DNA from: an uncultured Neisseria sp.
GTDB lineage: Bacteria > Pseudomonadota > Gammaproteobacteria > Burkholderiales > Neisseriaceae
Assembly (NCBI GenBank): GCA_947097615.1
Contig: CAMURX010000014.1
Location: 1-17,921, forward strand
Direction: 5' to 3'
DNA length: 17,921 nucleotides
The notes beneath the pieces are model-generated. The model was not told where the DNA came from. It worked only from the letters and a program-made list of their open reading frames with translations, and made no database searches. A program made the translations under genes and the position numbers. This document shows, one piece after another, positions 1 through 6,271 of the stretch (position 1 is the first letter of the stretch; each line of letters begins with the position of its first letter).

Positions 1-1077
1 CCGCACGCTCAGTTCTTCATACAGCGAAAACGCCTGCGACATATAGCCCACGCGCATTTTGGTTTCGATGCCGCCCGCGTCGATGGGGCGGCCGAGCAGT
101 TCGGCCGTGCCTTCGCTGGCCTGCAAAAGGCCGGTCAGCATTTTCATGGTGGTGGACTTGCCGCAGCCGTTGCTGCCCAAAAAGCCGAAAATCTCGCCCT
201 TTTGGATGGTGAAACTCACATGGTCCACGGCGGTGAAACTGCCGAAACGCTTGGTCAGGCCGTGCGCCTCCATCGCGGGCGGCGCATCGGGCATGGGCAC
301 AAAGGGCGTGAGTTCCAAGCCGCCCGAGCCCTGCTGTTTTTCCGGCGGCAGCATTTTGATATAGGCTTCTTCGAGATTGTCCGCGCCGTATTCGCGCAAC
401 ACCTCGGCGGTGGGCTTGTTTTCCAGCAGCCGCCCCGCATCCATCGCCAACAGCCGTTCAAACTGCTGCGCCTCTTCGATATAGGCGGTGGCGACAATCA
501 CCGTCATGCCCGCGTGTTCCTGCCGCAAGTCGTCCACCAAAGCCCAAAACTGGCGGCGCGAGAGCGGGTCAACACCTGTGGTTGGCTCGTCCAGAATCAG
601 CAAATCGGGGCTGTGCACCAGCGCGCAGCACAGGCTGGCCTTCTGCTTCATCCCGCCCGAGAGCTTGCCCGCCGCACGATCCACAAACGGCAGCAGCCCC
701 GTGGCCTCGGTGAGCCGACGGATGCGCTCCTGCCGCTGTTTGGCGTTCAGGCCGAACATCCGCGCATGGAAATCGATGTTTTCGGCCACGGTGAGCGTGG
801 GATAAAGATTGCGCCCCAAACCCTGCGGCATAAAGGCCACGCGGTGCGACATGTGCAGCCGCACGTTTTTGTCGGCCATATCGCCGCCGAGCACTTCCAC
901 CCGCCCGCCCTGAATCACGCGCACGCCCGCAATCAGCGAGAGCAGCGTCGATTTGCCCACGCCGTCCGGCCCGATCAGGCCGACCGTGATGCCGCGCGGA
1001 ATGTCGAGCGACACATCGTCGAGGGCTTGGGTTTTGCCGAAACGGTGGGAGAGACGGGAAATGGAAACGGCGTTCAT
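1..1077 (-). CDS. rbbA: RbbA-type ribosome-associated ABC ATPase, 5' part (runs off left edge)
   Basis: The first 359 codons of a protein with two tandem ABC ATPase domains are visible; the 3' end lies outside the window. Domain 1 has Walker [10 protein letters not shown] (residues 36-44), signature LSGGMKQK (139-146) and Walker B LLILDEPT (159-166). A second Walker [10 protein letters not shown], starts near residue 301. Two fused ATPase domains beginning with a short N-terminus match RbbA/YhiH (about 900 residues in E. coli, with a C-terminal ABC-2 membrane domain). RbbA is reported to bind ribosomes and stimulate ATP-dependent elongation; some members are annotated as transporters. In domain 1 the H-loop histidine is replaced (VATAYIEEA), which I recall as a family trait. 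The ATG at 1077 has a poor ribosome site but opens exactly at the domain start. A promoter is proposed at 1163-1191. A drug-export ATPase with two fused ATPase domains is the alternative reading. Confidence 0.82.
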   Translation of the reverse strand, partial: MNAVSISRLSHRFGKTQALDDVSLDIPRGITVGLIGPDGVGKSTLLSLIAGVRVIQGGRVEVLGGDMADKNVRLHMSHRVAFMPQGLGRNLYPTLTVAENIDFHARMFGLNAKQRQERIRRLTEATGLLPFVDRAAGKLSGGMKQKASLCCALVHSPDLLILDEPTTGVDPLSRRQFWALVDDLRQEHAGMTVIVATAYIEEAQQFERLLAMDAGRLLENKPTAEVLREYGADNLEEAYIKMLPPEKQQGSGGLELTPFVPMPDAPPAMEAHGLTKRFGSFTAVDHVSFTIQKGEIFGFLGSNGCGKSTTMKMLTGLLQASEGTAELLGRPIDAGGIETKMRVGYMSQAFSLYEELSVR

Positions 1078-1162
1078 GGGAAAACTTTACAGGGGATTTT
1101 TCAGAAAGGGCAGCGGCCTGTTTGAGGCCGTCTGAAAAAGGCGGCGTGCGCTGAAAACGGCC

Positions 1163-1191
1163 TTTATAGCGAAAAAAACGCGCCGAGCCAA
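1163..1191 (-). promoter_or_regulatory. Predicted sigma-70 promoter of rbbA
   Basis: Read on the minus strand, a -35 box TTGGCT (1186-1191) is followed by a 17-bp spacer and a -10 box TATAAA (1163-1168). This predicts a start near 1156 and a leader of about 79 nt containing one DUS. The -35 box lies about 5 bp from a GC-rich hairpin (1194-1227). Confidence 0.5.
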
Positions 1192-1193
1192 CC

Positions 1194-1227
1194 GCCGCGC
1201 CGCTTCGGCAGCAAAAGGCGGCGCGGC
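1194..1227. repeat. GC-rich inverted repeat between gshA terminator and rbbA promoter
   Basis: A perfect 10-bp inverted repeat, GCCGCGCCGC (1194-1203) and GCGGCGCGGC (1218-1227), encloses a 14-nt loop. It has no U-tract on either strand, so it is not a textbook terminator. It sits between the gshA terminator and the rbbA promoter and may insulate the two or act on RNA read through from gshA. Confidence 0.5.
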
Positions 1228-1232
1228 AAAGG

Positions 1233-1274
1233 AAAAAGGCCGTCTGAAAACGCGGGAGGGTTTTCAGACGGCCT
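1233..1274 (-). terminator. DUS-hairpin terminator of gshA
   Basis: Two DUS copies in inverted orientation (1237-1250 and 1261-1274) form a 14-bp stem with a 10-nt loop. On the minus strand the stem is followed by a run of T residues (A residues at 1233-1237 on plus), 18 nt after the gshA stop. This is the classic neisserial use of paired DUS as a rho-independent terminator. Confidence 0.85.
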
Positions 1275-1291
1275 CTGCCGCTTTTGCGGCA

Positions 1292-2641
1292 TCAGGCGGT
1301 TTGTTCGAGCTCGACAGCGGCGGCCAAGAGCGACAGGCGCGCCATCACGCCGTAGACATAGAGGCGGTTGCAGCCGCAGTCGGGGTCGGCGGCGTTGGTT
1401 TGCGGCACACCCAATTCCTGCCACTGCTCGAACACGCGCTTGTTCGGTTCGTCGTCCTGCTCCTGCGCGCCGCCGTCTTCGGCAACGGGGATGATGTGGT
1501 TGAGCTGGACGAAGGACATACCGGTGGCGTTGAGGTTTTCGTCGGCGGCGCGGCCTTCGTGGACGCGGAAGAAGCCGCCGACAACAAAGCGGTCGATCAT
1601 GTACACCACGGGTTCGGACACCGAGCCGTTGACGGTTTCGTAGGTGTAAATGCCTTCCTGCACAATGACCTCGCTCACTTCCAGGCCTTCTTTGATTTTC
1701 GCCATTTTGTTGCGGTTTTTGCGGTTGAGGCCGCGCACTTCGTCGGCGGATTTGACGCTCATCACGCCCATGCCGTAAGTACCCGCGTCGGCTTTGACGA
1801 TCACAAAAGGTTGGTCGGTGATGCCTTTTTCGTCGTATTTCGCCTGTATTTTCGCCAACATTCTGTCCACAGCCTCAGCCAGCGCGTCTTCGCCCTCGCG
1901 CTCTTGGAAGTTGAGGCCGGAAATCTGCTCGAAGTAGGGATTGATCTGCCATTCGTCGAGCCCCACCAGTTCGGCAAACTCGGCAGCGATGTGGTTGTAG
2001 GCGGCGAAATGGGCGGTTTTGCGCCGCGTCGTCCAACCGCCGTGCAGCGGCGGCAGCACGGTTTGGCTGATGTCTTTGAGGATGTCTGGCACGCCGGCGG
2101 AGAGGTCGTTGTTGAGCAGGATGAGGCAGGGCGAGAAGCCGTCGGCGAGGTGGACGCGGCCGCGCGTGCGTTGCAGCGGCTCGAGGGTGATGGTGTCGCC
2201 CATGGCGGTGGTGAATTCGGTGGGGGCGGTGATTTCGGGGTTGAGGCTGCCCAGGCGCACTTCAAAACCCGCGGTGCGCAGGATGGTGCTGAGGGCGTGG
2301 ACGTTTTGCAGGTAGAAGGTGTTGCGGGTGTGGTTTTCGGGCACGATGAGCACGGATTTGGCCTGCGGGCAGGCGCGCTCCACTGCGTCTTGGGCGGCAT
2401 GGGCGGCAAGTTGGACAAACTGAGGGTTGAGGTTGTTGAAGCCGCCGGGGAAAAGGTTCATGTCGATGGAGGCCATTTTGTAACCGGCGTTGCGGATGTC
2501 GACCGAGCCGTAAAAGGGCGGGGTGTGCTCTTTCCATTTGGCGCGGAACCAGGCTTCGATCTGCGGCTGTTTGGCCAGGATTTTGCGCTCGAAGGCCTGG
2601 AGTTCGCTCAGATATGTTTCGGACATCACGGCTAGGGGCAT
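1292..2641 (-). CDS. gshA: Glutamate-cysteine ligase, proteobacterial GshA type
   Basis: 449 residues. The protein joins glutamate and cysteine with ATP, the first step of glutathione synthesis, in the cytoplasm. It resembles the GshA family first defined from Acidithiobacillus ferrooxidans (TIGR02049 type), not the E. coli GshA fold family. Recognisable parts are the conserved N-terminal block SVDIRNAGYKMASIDMNLFP (residues 46-65), FPGGFNN just after it, and an ATP-grasp-like glycine block VKADAGTYGMGVM near residues 280-293. The length matches the family. The start at 2641 has AGGT about 7 nt upstream; a second ATG five codons downstream (MSETYL) is an equally possible start. It stands alone, with its own promoter (2677-2705) and terminator (1233-1274), and gshB is not in the window. 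Confidence 0.9.
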   Translation of the reverse strand: MPLAVMSETYLSELQAFERKILAKQPQIEAWFRAKWKEHTPPFYGSVDIRNAGYKMASIDMNLFPGGFNNLNPQFVQLAAHAAQDAVERACPQAKSVLIVPENHTRNTFYLQNVHALSTILRTAGFEVRLGSLNPEITAPTEFTTAMGDTITLEPLQRTRGRVHLADGFSPCLILLNNDLSAGVPDILKDISQTVLPPLHGGWTTRRKTAHFAAYNHIAAEFAELVGLDEWQINPYFEQISGLNFQEREGEDALAEAVDRMLAKIQAKYDEKGITDQPFVIVKADAGTYGMGVMSVKSADEVRGLNRKNRNKMAKIKEGLEVSEVIVQEGIYTYETVNGSVSEPVVYMIDRFVVGGFFRVHEGRAADENLNATGMSFVQLNHIIPVAEDGGAQEQDDEPNKRVFEQWQELGVPQTNAADPDCGCNRLYVYGVMARLSLLAAAVELEQTA

Positions 2642-2676
2642 TTCGTTTACCTGTCTGCTGGATTGAAAATCCGCGC

Positions 2677-2705
2677 ATGATAGGGTTTTCAGACGGCCTG
2701 TACAA
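2677..2705 (-). promoter_or_regulatory. Predicted gshA promoter with a DUS as spacer
   Basis: On the minus strand a -35 box TTGTAC (2700-2705) and a -10 box TATCAT (2677-2682) are separated by exactly 17 bp. The first 12 bp of that spacer are a full AG-DUS (2688-2699). The predicted start is near 2670, about 29 nt before the gshA ATG. Confidence 0.6.
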
Positions 2706-2795
2706 GTAACGCCCGTTTTTATCCTTATTGCCCGAAGTTCTTTGCAGGCCGTCTGAAAAGGCGGTTTCGGCGGAGTTTAAAACGCTGCTTGCGGT

Positions 2796-2827
2796 TTTCA
2801 GACGGCCTGCCGTGTGGCCGTCTGAAA
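2796..2827 (-). repeat. Inverted DUS pair just after nadE
   Basis: TTTCAGACGGCC (2796-2807) and GGCCGTCTGAAA (2816-2827) form a 12-bp stem with an 8-nt loop, starting one base after the nadE stop. The polarity is the reverse of the usual DUS terminator, so no U-run follows the stem on either strand. It may stabilise the mRNA 3' end or terminate weakly. Confidence 0.6.
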
Positions 2828-2828
2828 C

Positions 2829-3623
2829 TCAGGCCAGCATTTGCGGCGGGATTTCGCACACGGGTATCGGGCGGATTTTGTGCTGGGCGGCGCGGTTGAG
2901 GCGGGTGTAGATGTCGAACACTTCCTGCTCGCGGCCGCTGAAATCGTCGCGCGTTTTGCCCGCTTCGGCGGCGGCCATGGCGCGTTCGAGTTCGGGGTAG
3001 CTCGCGCCCATCTGCGCTTCGTCGGTGCGCTCGGTGTCCCACAGGCCGTCGGTCGGCACGGCTTGGCGGATGGCGGGCAGGATGTCAAGGTGGTCAGCTA
3101 GTTCGTACACCTGCGTTTTGGTGAGATCGGCGATCGGGCTGAGGTCGACGCCGCCGTCGCCGTATTTGGTGAAGAAGCCGACGCCAAAATCTTCGATTTT
3201 GTTGCCCGTGCCCGCCACGAGCAGGCCATTGATTTGCGCGTAGTAATAGAGGGTGAGCATACGCAGGCGGGCGCGGCTGTTGGCAAGGGCGAGCTGCTTG
3301 GCGGGGTATTCGGCTTCGTCTACGTTTACGGTGTCGGCAAACAGGTTAAACGTGGGCGTGAGGTCGGCGCGCAGGCTTTTGACGTTGGCAAACGCGCTTT
3401 GCAGGCGCGCGATATGCTCCTGCGCGCGGCTGACCTGGTCGGCCTGCTGGCGGATGGGCATTTCCAGCAGCAGAACGTTGAGGCCGCTGCGGGCGGCGAG
3501 GGCGGAGACGACGGCGGAATCAACGCCGCCGGAAATGCCGACGACAAAGCCTCGGGCACGGGCGGAGGCGGCATAGTCTTGCAGCCAGCGGACAATGTGT
3601 TCGGCTACGGCTTGTGTTTGCAT
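2829..3623 (-). CDS. nadE: NH3-dependent NAD+ synthetase
   Basis: 264 residues. It converts deamido-NAD to NAD with ATP and ammonia, the last step of NAD synthesis. The PP-loop SGGVDS is at residues 31-36. The central block holding GTGNKIEDFGVGFFTKYGDG and then DLSPIADLTKTQVYELA is the typical NAD-binding and ATP-binding core. PTDGLWDTERTDE follows. There is no glutaminase domain, so free ammonia is the likely nitrogen donor. I chose the ATG at 3623 because AAGGA lies 6-10 nt upstream. An in-frame ATG at 3662 would add 13 residues (STHPRPSEKGFP and so on) that translate a DUS and lie in the leader. The leader carries a striking palindrome (3645-3677). Confidence 0.93.
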   Translation of the reverse strand: MQTQAVAEHIVRWLQDYAASARARGFVVGISGGVDSAVVSALAARSGLNVLLLEMPIRQQADQVSRAQEHIARLQSAFANVKSLRADLTPTFNLFADTVNVDEAEYPAKQLALANSRARLRMLTLYYYAQINGLLVAGTGNKIEDFGVGFFTKYGDGGVDLSPIADLTKTQVYELADHLDILPAIRQAVPTDGLWDTERTDEAQMGASYPELERAMAAAEAGKTRDDFSGREQEVFDIYTRLNRAAQHKIRPIPVCEIPPQMLA

Positions 3624-3644
3624 GGGAAATCCTTTTTCAGACGG

Positions 3645-3677
3645 CCTGGGGTGTGTTGACAATCAACACGCCCCAGG
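3645..3677. promoter_or_regulatory. Large palindrome in the nadE leader (possible operator or hairpin)
   Basis: A 15-bp inverted repeat with one mismatch encloses the loop CAA: arm 1 is 3645-3659, arm 2 is 3663-3677. Its core GTGTTGACAATCAACAC (3653-3669) is perfect, with 7-bp arms around 3 bp. It lies between the predicted nadE start point (about 3699) and the ATG at 3623, and its outer edge overlaps a DUS (3636-3647). It could be a repressor site or an RNA hairpin. No known operator is matched with confidence. Confidence 0.6.
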
Positions 3678-3705
3678 GGCAGGGGAGGGCGGGAAAACGG
3701 GCGGC

Positions 3706-3734
3706 ACTATAACCCGCGCCTGCGGGCTTTACAA
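3706..3734 (-). promoter_or_regulatory. Predicted nadE promoter
   Basis: On the minus strand a -35 box TTGTAA (3729-3734) and a -10 box TATAGT (3706-3711) are separated by 17 bp. The predicted start is near 3699, giving a leader of about 76 nt that contains the palindrome and a DUS. Confidence 0.65.
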
Positions 3735-3755
3735 TCCGAAAGCAGGGCAGGGCGG

Positions 3756-3785
3756 TTTCAGACGGCCTGCCGCTTCTGCTAGAAT
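3756..3785 (+). promoter_or_regulatory. Weak predicted promoter of the AEC-DUF971-ubiE group
   Basis: A -10 box TAGAAT (3780-3785) has a weak -35 candidate TTTCAG (3756-3761) at an 18-bp spacing. The -35 falls inside a reverse DUS (3757-3768). The predicted start is near 3792, about 32 nt before the AEC gene. The -10 is fair and the -35 poor. Confidence 0.35.
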
Positions 3786-3823
3786 CCGCGCCTTCCGTTT
3801 TCACCGCACGAACCGAGACCGCC

Positions 3824-4747
3824 ATGTTGGAAGTTTTCAATATCACCGCGCCGATTTTCCTGATTATCGGCTTGGGCTGGGCAGCGGTGCGCGGCGGCGT
3901 GTTCCGTTTCGAGGAGCTGCGCGGCGCGGCGAAATTCGTGATGAAAATCGGCCTGCCCGCACTGGTGTTTTTCGCCATCGCGGGCAAACCGTTCCGTGAG
4001 GTGTTCAATGTGGTGTATCTCTTGGGCTACGGCGGCGCGACGCTGGCGCTGTTTGTCCTCGGCGCGCTGCTGGTGCGCCTGCGTGGCGGCGACGGCACGC
4101 TTTCGGCGCTGGGTGGCTTTTCCGTATCGTTTTCCAATACCGGCTTCATCGGCTATCCGCTGCTGGCGATGGTGATCGGCGAGGCGGCCGCGCCGTATTT
4201 CGCCATGAACGTGCTGGTGGAAAATATGTTTCTGATTCCGCTGTTTTTCCTGTTGGCCGACTCGGCAGGCGGGCAGGGAAGAGGCCGTCTGAAAACGCTG
4301 CTGCCCGTGGCGAAAAACCTGTTGAAAAACCCGATTATCCTCGCCCAGTTTGCCGCGCTGCCGTTTGCCTTGGGCTGGCTGCCGCTGCCCGGGGCGCTGC
4401 TGAAAACCTCGTCCGTCCTTGCCGCAGGCGCCGCGCCCGTTGCCCTGTTTGTTATCGGCGGCAGCCTCGTCGGCCTGAAACTCGGCGGCAAACTGGCCGA
4501 CATCCTGCTTCTGACCCTGCTGAAACTGGCCGTGTTCCCGCTGCTGACCGTGTTGTTCCTGCTGCTTTTGGGTGCGGGCAGGGACACGCTGTTTGCCGGT
4601 GCGCTGCTTTCCTGCGTGCCGATGGCGAGCATGGTGGCCATCGTCCACAGCCAATACGGCCACGAACAGCGCGGCGCCGCCATCATGCTGCTGACCACCG
4701 TGCTGTCTTTCGCCAGCATCTCGCTGGTGCTGCTGTTCGGCCGTTAA
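3824..4747 (+). CDS. AEC (auxin efflux carrier) family permease
   Basis: 307 residues, almost entirely hydrophobic with about ten predicted membrane segments, so an inner-membrane transporter. The motif FSNTGFIGYPLL near residue 105 is the hallmark of the AEC/Mem_trans family, whose bacterial members include malate and malonate carriers. A second conserved half, NPIILAQFAALPFALGWLPL, is near residue 170. The substrate cannot be told from the sequence. The cytoplasmic loop between the halves contains an in-frame DUS (4282-4293) translated as GRLK. The gene is first of a tight plus-strand set: DUF971 begins 25 bp after it and ubiE follows. The ribosome site is weak (GAG 8-10 nt before the ATG), but the ATG begins exactly at the family's N-terminus. 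Confidence 0.85.
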   Translation: MLEVFNITAPIFLIIGLGWAAVRGGVFRFEELRGAAKFVMKIGLPALVFFAIAGKPFREVFNVVYLLGYGGATLALFVLGALLVRLRGGDGTLSALGGFSVSFSNTGFIGYPLLAMVIGEAAAPYFAMNVLVENMFLIPLFFLLADSAGGQGRGRLKTLLPVAKNLLKNPIILAQFAALPFALGWLPLPGALLKTSSVLAAGAAPVALFVIGGSLVGLKLGGKLADILLLTLLKLAVFPLLTVLFLLLLGAGRDTLFAGALLSCVPMASMVAIVHSQYGHEQRGAAIMLLTTVLSFASISLVLLFGR

Positions 4748-4772
4748 ACCCTAAACACAAAGAACCGACAAT

Positions 4773-5201
4773 ATGCAAAACCCCGTTCCCGAAGAAATCC
4801 GCCTGCGCCCCGACCGCGCCGTCCTCGCCCTCGTTTACGGCGGCCAAACGCGCGAACTGCCCGCCGAATACCTGCGCGTCTATTCCCCCAGCGCACAAGT
4901 GCGCGGCCACGCTCCCGGCCAGGAAGTTTTGCAGACCGGCAAACTCGGCGTCCTGATTACCGACCTCGAACCCGTCGGCCATTACGCCCTGAAAATCGTC
5001 TTTTCAGACGGCCACGACAGCGGCCTCTACGACTGGGACTATCTGTATAAACTGGCACACGGATACGATACAATGTGGCGCGACTACCTCGCCCGCCTCG
5101 AAGCCGCCGGTGCCTCGCGCACACCGTCCGCCGCCGACGCCCCCGTGCCGAAAAAGAAAGGCGGACACGGCTGCGGCGGCGGAAGCTGCGGTGGGCATTG
5201 A
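4773..5201 (+). CDS. DUF971-family small protein with Cys/His/Gly tail
   Basis: 142 residues. The first roughly 105 residues form a DUF971 domain (related to the N-terminal domain of gamma-butyrobetaine hydroxylase). Typical features are the early IRL and LPAEYLRVYSPSA blocks and, later, VGHYALKIVFSDGHDSGLYDWDYL. The tail ends in HGCGGGSCGGH after a lysine-rich linker, giving two Cys and two His spaced for metal binding. DUF971 domains also occur fused to Mrp/ApbC-type Fe-S carrier ATPases, so a link to iron or Fe-S handling is possible, but the function is unknown. Placement directly upstream of ubiE is common in beta-proteobacteria. A 10-base DUS core (5003-5012) encodes the FSDG of the domain. 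The short spacing to both neighbours suggests co-transcription. Confidence 0.85.
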   Translation: MQNPVPEEIRLRPDRAVLALVYGGQTRELPAEYLRVYSPSAQVRGHAPGQEVLQTGKLGVLITDLEPVGHYALKIVFSDGHDSGLYDWDYLYKLAHGYDTMWRDYLARLEAAGASRTPSAADAPVPKKKGGHGCGGGSCGGH

Positions 5202-5240
5202 AGGCCGTCTGAAACCCCTGTCACAGAAAGAAAAACACCC

Positions 5241-5978
5241 ATGAGCGAGCAAAAAACCCACTTCGGTTTCTCCACCGTCAACGAAAACGAAAAAGCCGGC
5301 AAAGTGGCCGAAGTGTTTCACTCCGTTGCCAAAAACTACGACATCATGAACGACGTGATGTCCGGCGGCCTGCACCGCGTGTGGAAACACTTCACCATCC
5401 ACACCGCGCGCCTGAAAAAAGGCGACAAAGTGCTCGACATTGCCGGCGGCACGGGCGATTTGTCGCGCGGCTGGGCCAAGCGTGTAGGCAAAGAGGGCGA
5501 AGTGTGGCTCACCGACATCAACTCCTCCATGCTCACCGTCGGCCGCGACCGCCTGCTCAACGAAGGCCTGATTCTGCCCGTGTCGCTGGCCGACGCGGAG
5601 AAGCTGCCGTTTCCCGACAACTATTTCAACCTCGTGTCCGTTGCTTTCGGCCTGCGCAACATGACCCACAAAGACGCCGCGCTCAAAGAAATGTACCGCG
5701 TGCTCAAACCCGGCGGCACGCTTTTGGTGCTCGAGTTTTCCAAAGTCTATAAGCCGCTGGAAGGCGCGTACGACATTTACTCGTTCAAACTGCTGCCGCT
5801 GATGGGCAAGCTTATTGCCAAAGATGCCGACAGCTACCAATACCTCGCCGAGTCCATCCGTATGCACCCCGATCAGGAAACGCTCAAACAAATGATGCTC
5901 GACGCGGGCTTCGACAGCGTCGATTACCACAACATGAGCGCAGGCATCGTTGCCTTACACAAAGGCGTGAAATTCTGA
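5241..5978 (+). CDS. ubiE: Ubiquinone/menaquinone C-methyltransferase UbiE
   Basis: 245 residues, the usual length. The enzyme uses S-adenosylmethionine to methylate the benzoquinol ring in ubiquinone (and demethylmenaquinone) synthesis, in the cytoplasm or at the membrane face. The N-terminal block [20 protein letters not shown] and the SAM motif [12 protein letters not shown] (near residue 68) are family signatures. The later blocks [15 protein letters not shown] and [19 protein letters not shown] are also signatures. The ATG at 5241 starts the conserved N-terminus; its ribosome site is only purine-rich (AGAAAG). It is 39 bp after the DUF971 gene, with a DUS (5202-5213) in the gap, so co-transcription is likely. 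Transcription probably ends at 6122-6149. Confidence 0.96.
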   Translation: MSEQKTHFGFSTVNENEKAGKVAEVFHSVAKNYDIMNDVMSGGLHRVWKHFTIHTARLKKGDKVLDIAGGTGDLSRGWAKRVGKEGEVWLTDINSSMLTVGRDRLLNEGLILPVSLADAEKLPFPDNYFNLVSVAFGLRNMTHKDAALKEMYRVLKPGGTLLVLEFSKVYKPLEGAYDIYSFKLLPLMGKLIAKDADSYQYLAESIRMHPDQETLKQMMLDAGFDSVDYHNMSAGIVALHKGVKF

Positions 5979-6059
5979 TTGTGACAAGCGCTGCGGTTGT
6001 CAGGCCGTCTGAAAGCACGCTTTAACGAAGTGAAAACGGAAGAATCGGTTAAAACAGGT

Positions 6060-6089
6060 TTGTATGCTGTAAGTTTAATTTCGCATAAT
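6060..6089 (+). promoter_or_regulatory. Possible promoter in the AT-rich ubiE-glnD spacer
   Basis: TTGTAT (6060-6065), an 18-bp spacer and CATAAT (6084-6089) form a fair sigma-70 promoter inside a markedly AT-rich patch. The predicted start is near 6096, about 50 nt before the intrinsic terminator at 6122-6149. The AT-richness raises the chance of a spurious match. Confidence 0.35.
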
Positions 6090-6095
6090 TTATAT

Positions 6096-6149
6096 TATGT
6101 TAAATTTTTATAGTATACGTTAAAGCAGCATGAGTAAGGCTGCTTTTTT
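6096..6149 (+). ncRNA. Possible short RNA (about 55 nt) between ubiE and glnD
   Basis: The stretch begins at the predicted start of the 6060-6089 promoter and ends in a terminator hairpin with six U residues. It has no reading frame of note and is far more AT-rich than its surroundings. The simpler alternative is that this is just the 3' end of the ubiE transcript. Confidence 0.25.
6122..6149 (+). terminator. Intrinsic terminator downstream of ubiE
   Basis: AAAGCAGC (6122-6129) pairs with GCTGCTTT (6139-6146) around a 9-nt loop, followed by a T run through 6149. Unlike most terminators here it contains no DUS. It closes transcription from the ubiE side before glnD. Confidence 0.8.
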
Positions 6150-6208
6150 GAATATCCCCTTTCACGATAAACCCGACACGTCTCTTCATTGAAGCCTCGC
6201 TTGTAAAA

Positions 6209-6247
6209 GGCCTGCTTCCGCAATTTTGATTTCTGCGGCGGCAGGCC
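6209..6247 (+). repeat. Imperfect hairpin just upstream of glnD
   Basis: A 14-bp inverted repeat with two mismatches (6209-6222 against 6234-6247) and an 11-nt loop ends 24 nt before the glnD ATG, followed by a T-rich stretch. It could be a second terminator for upstream transcription or a leader structure affecting glnD translation. Confidence 0.45.
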
Positions 6248-6271
6248 GCTTTGTTTTGCTTCTTTCTCGTG

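Noticed and set aside
202..1125. Long plus-strand open frame (307 codons) opposite rbbA
   Set aside because: It is antisense to clear Walker motifs, is His/Gln/Arg-rich as expected for the complement of a GC-rich gene, and resembles no family.
1301..2635. 444-codon plus-strand open frame opposite gshA
   Set aside because: Its composition is extreme in Gly, Val, His, Asp and Phe, a mirror of the real gene's codon bias. The minus strand has clear GshA motifs with promoter and terminator.
5982..6003. TGACAA/TTGTCA inverted repeat just after ubiE as a regulator site
   Set aside because: Only 6-bp arms, located downstream of the gene and not near a promoter; chance occurrence is likely.
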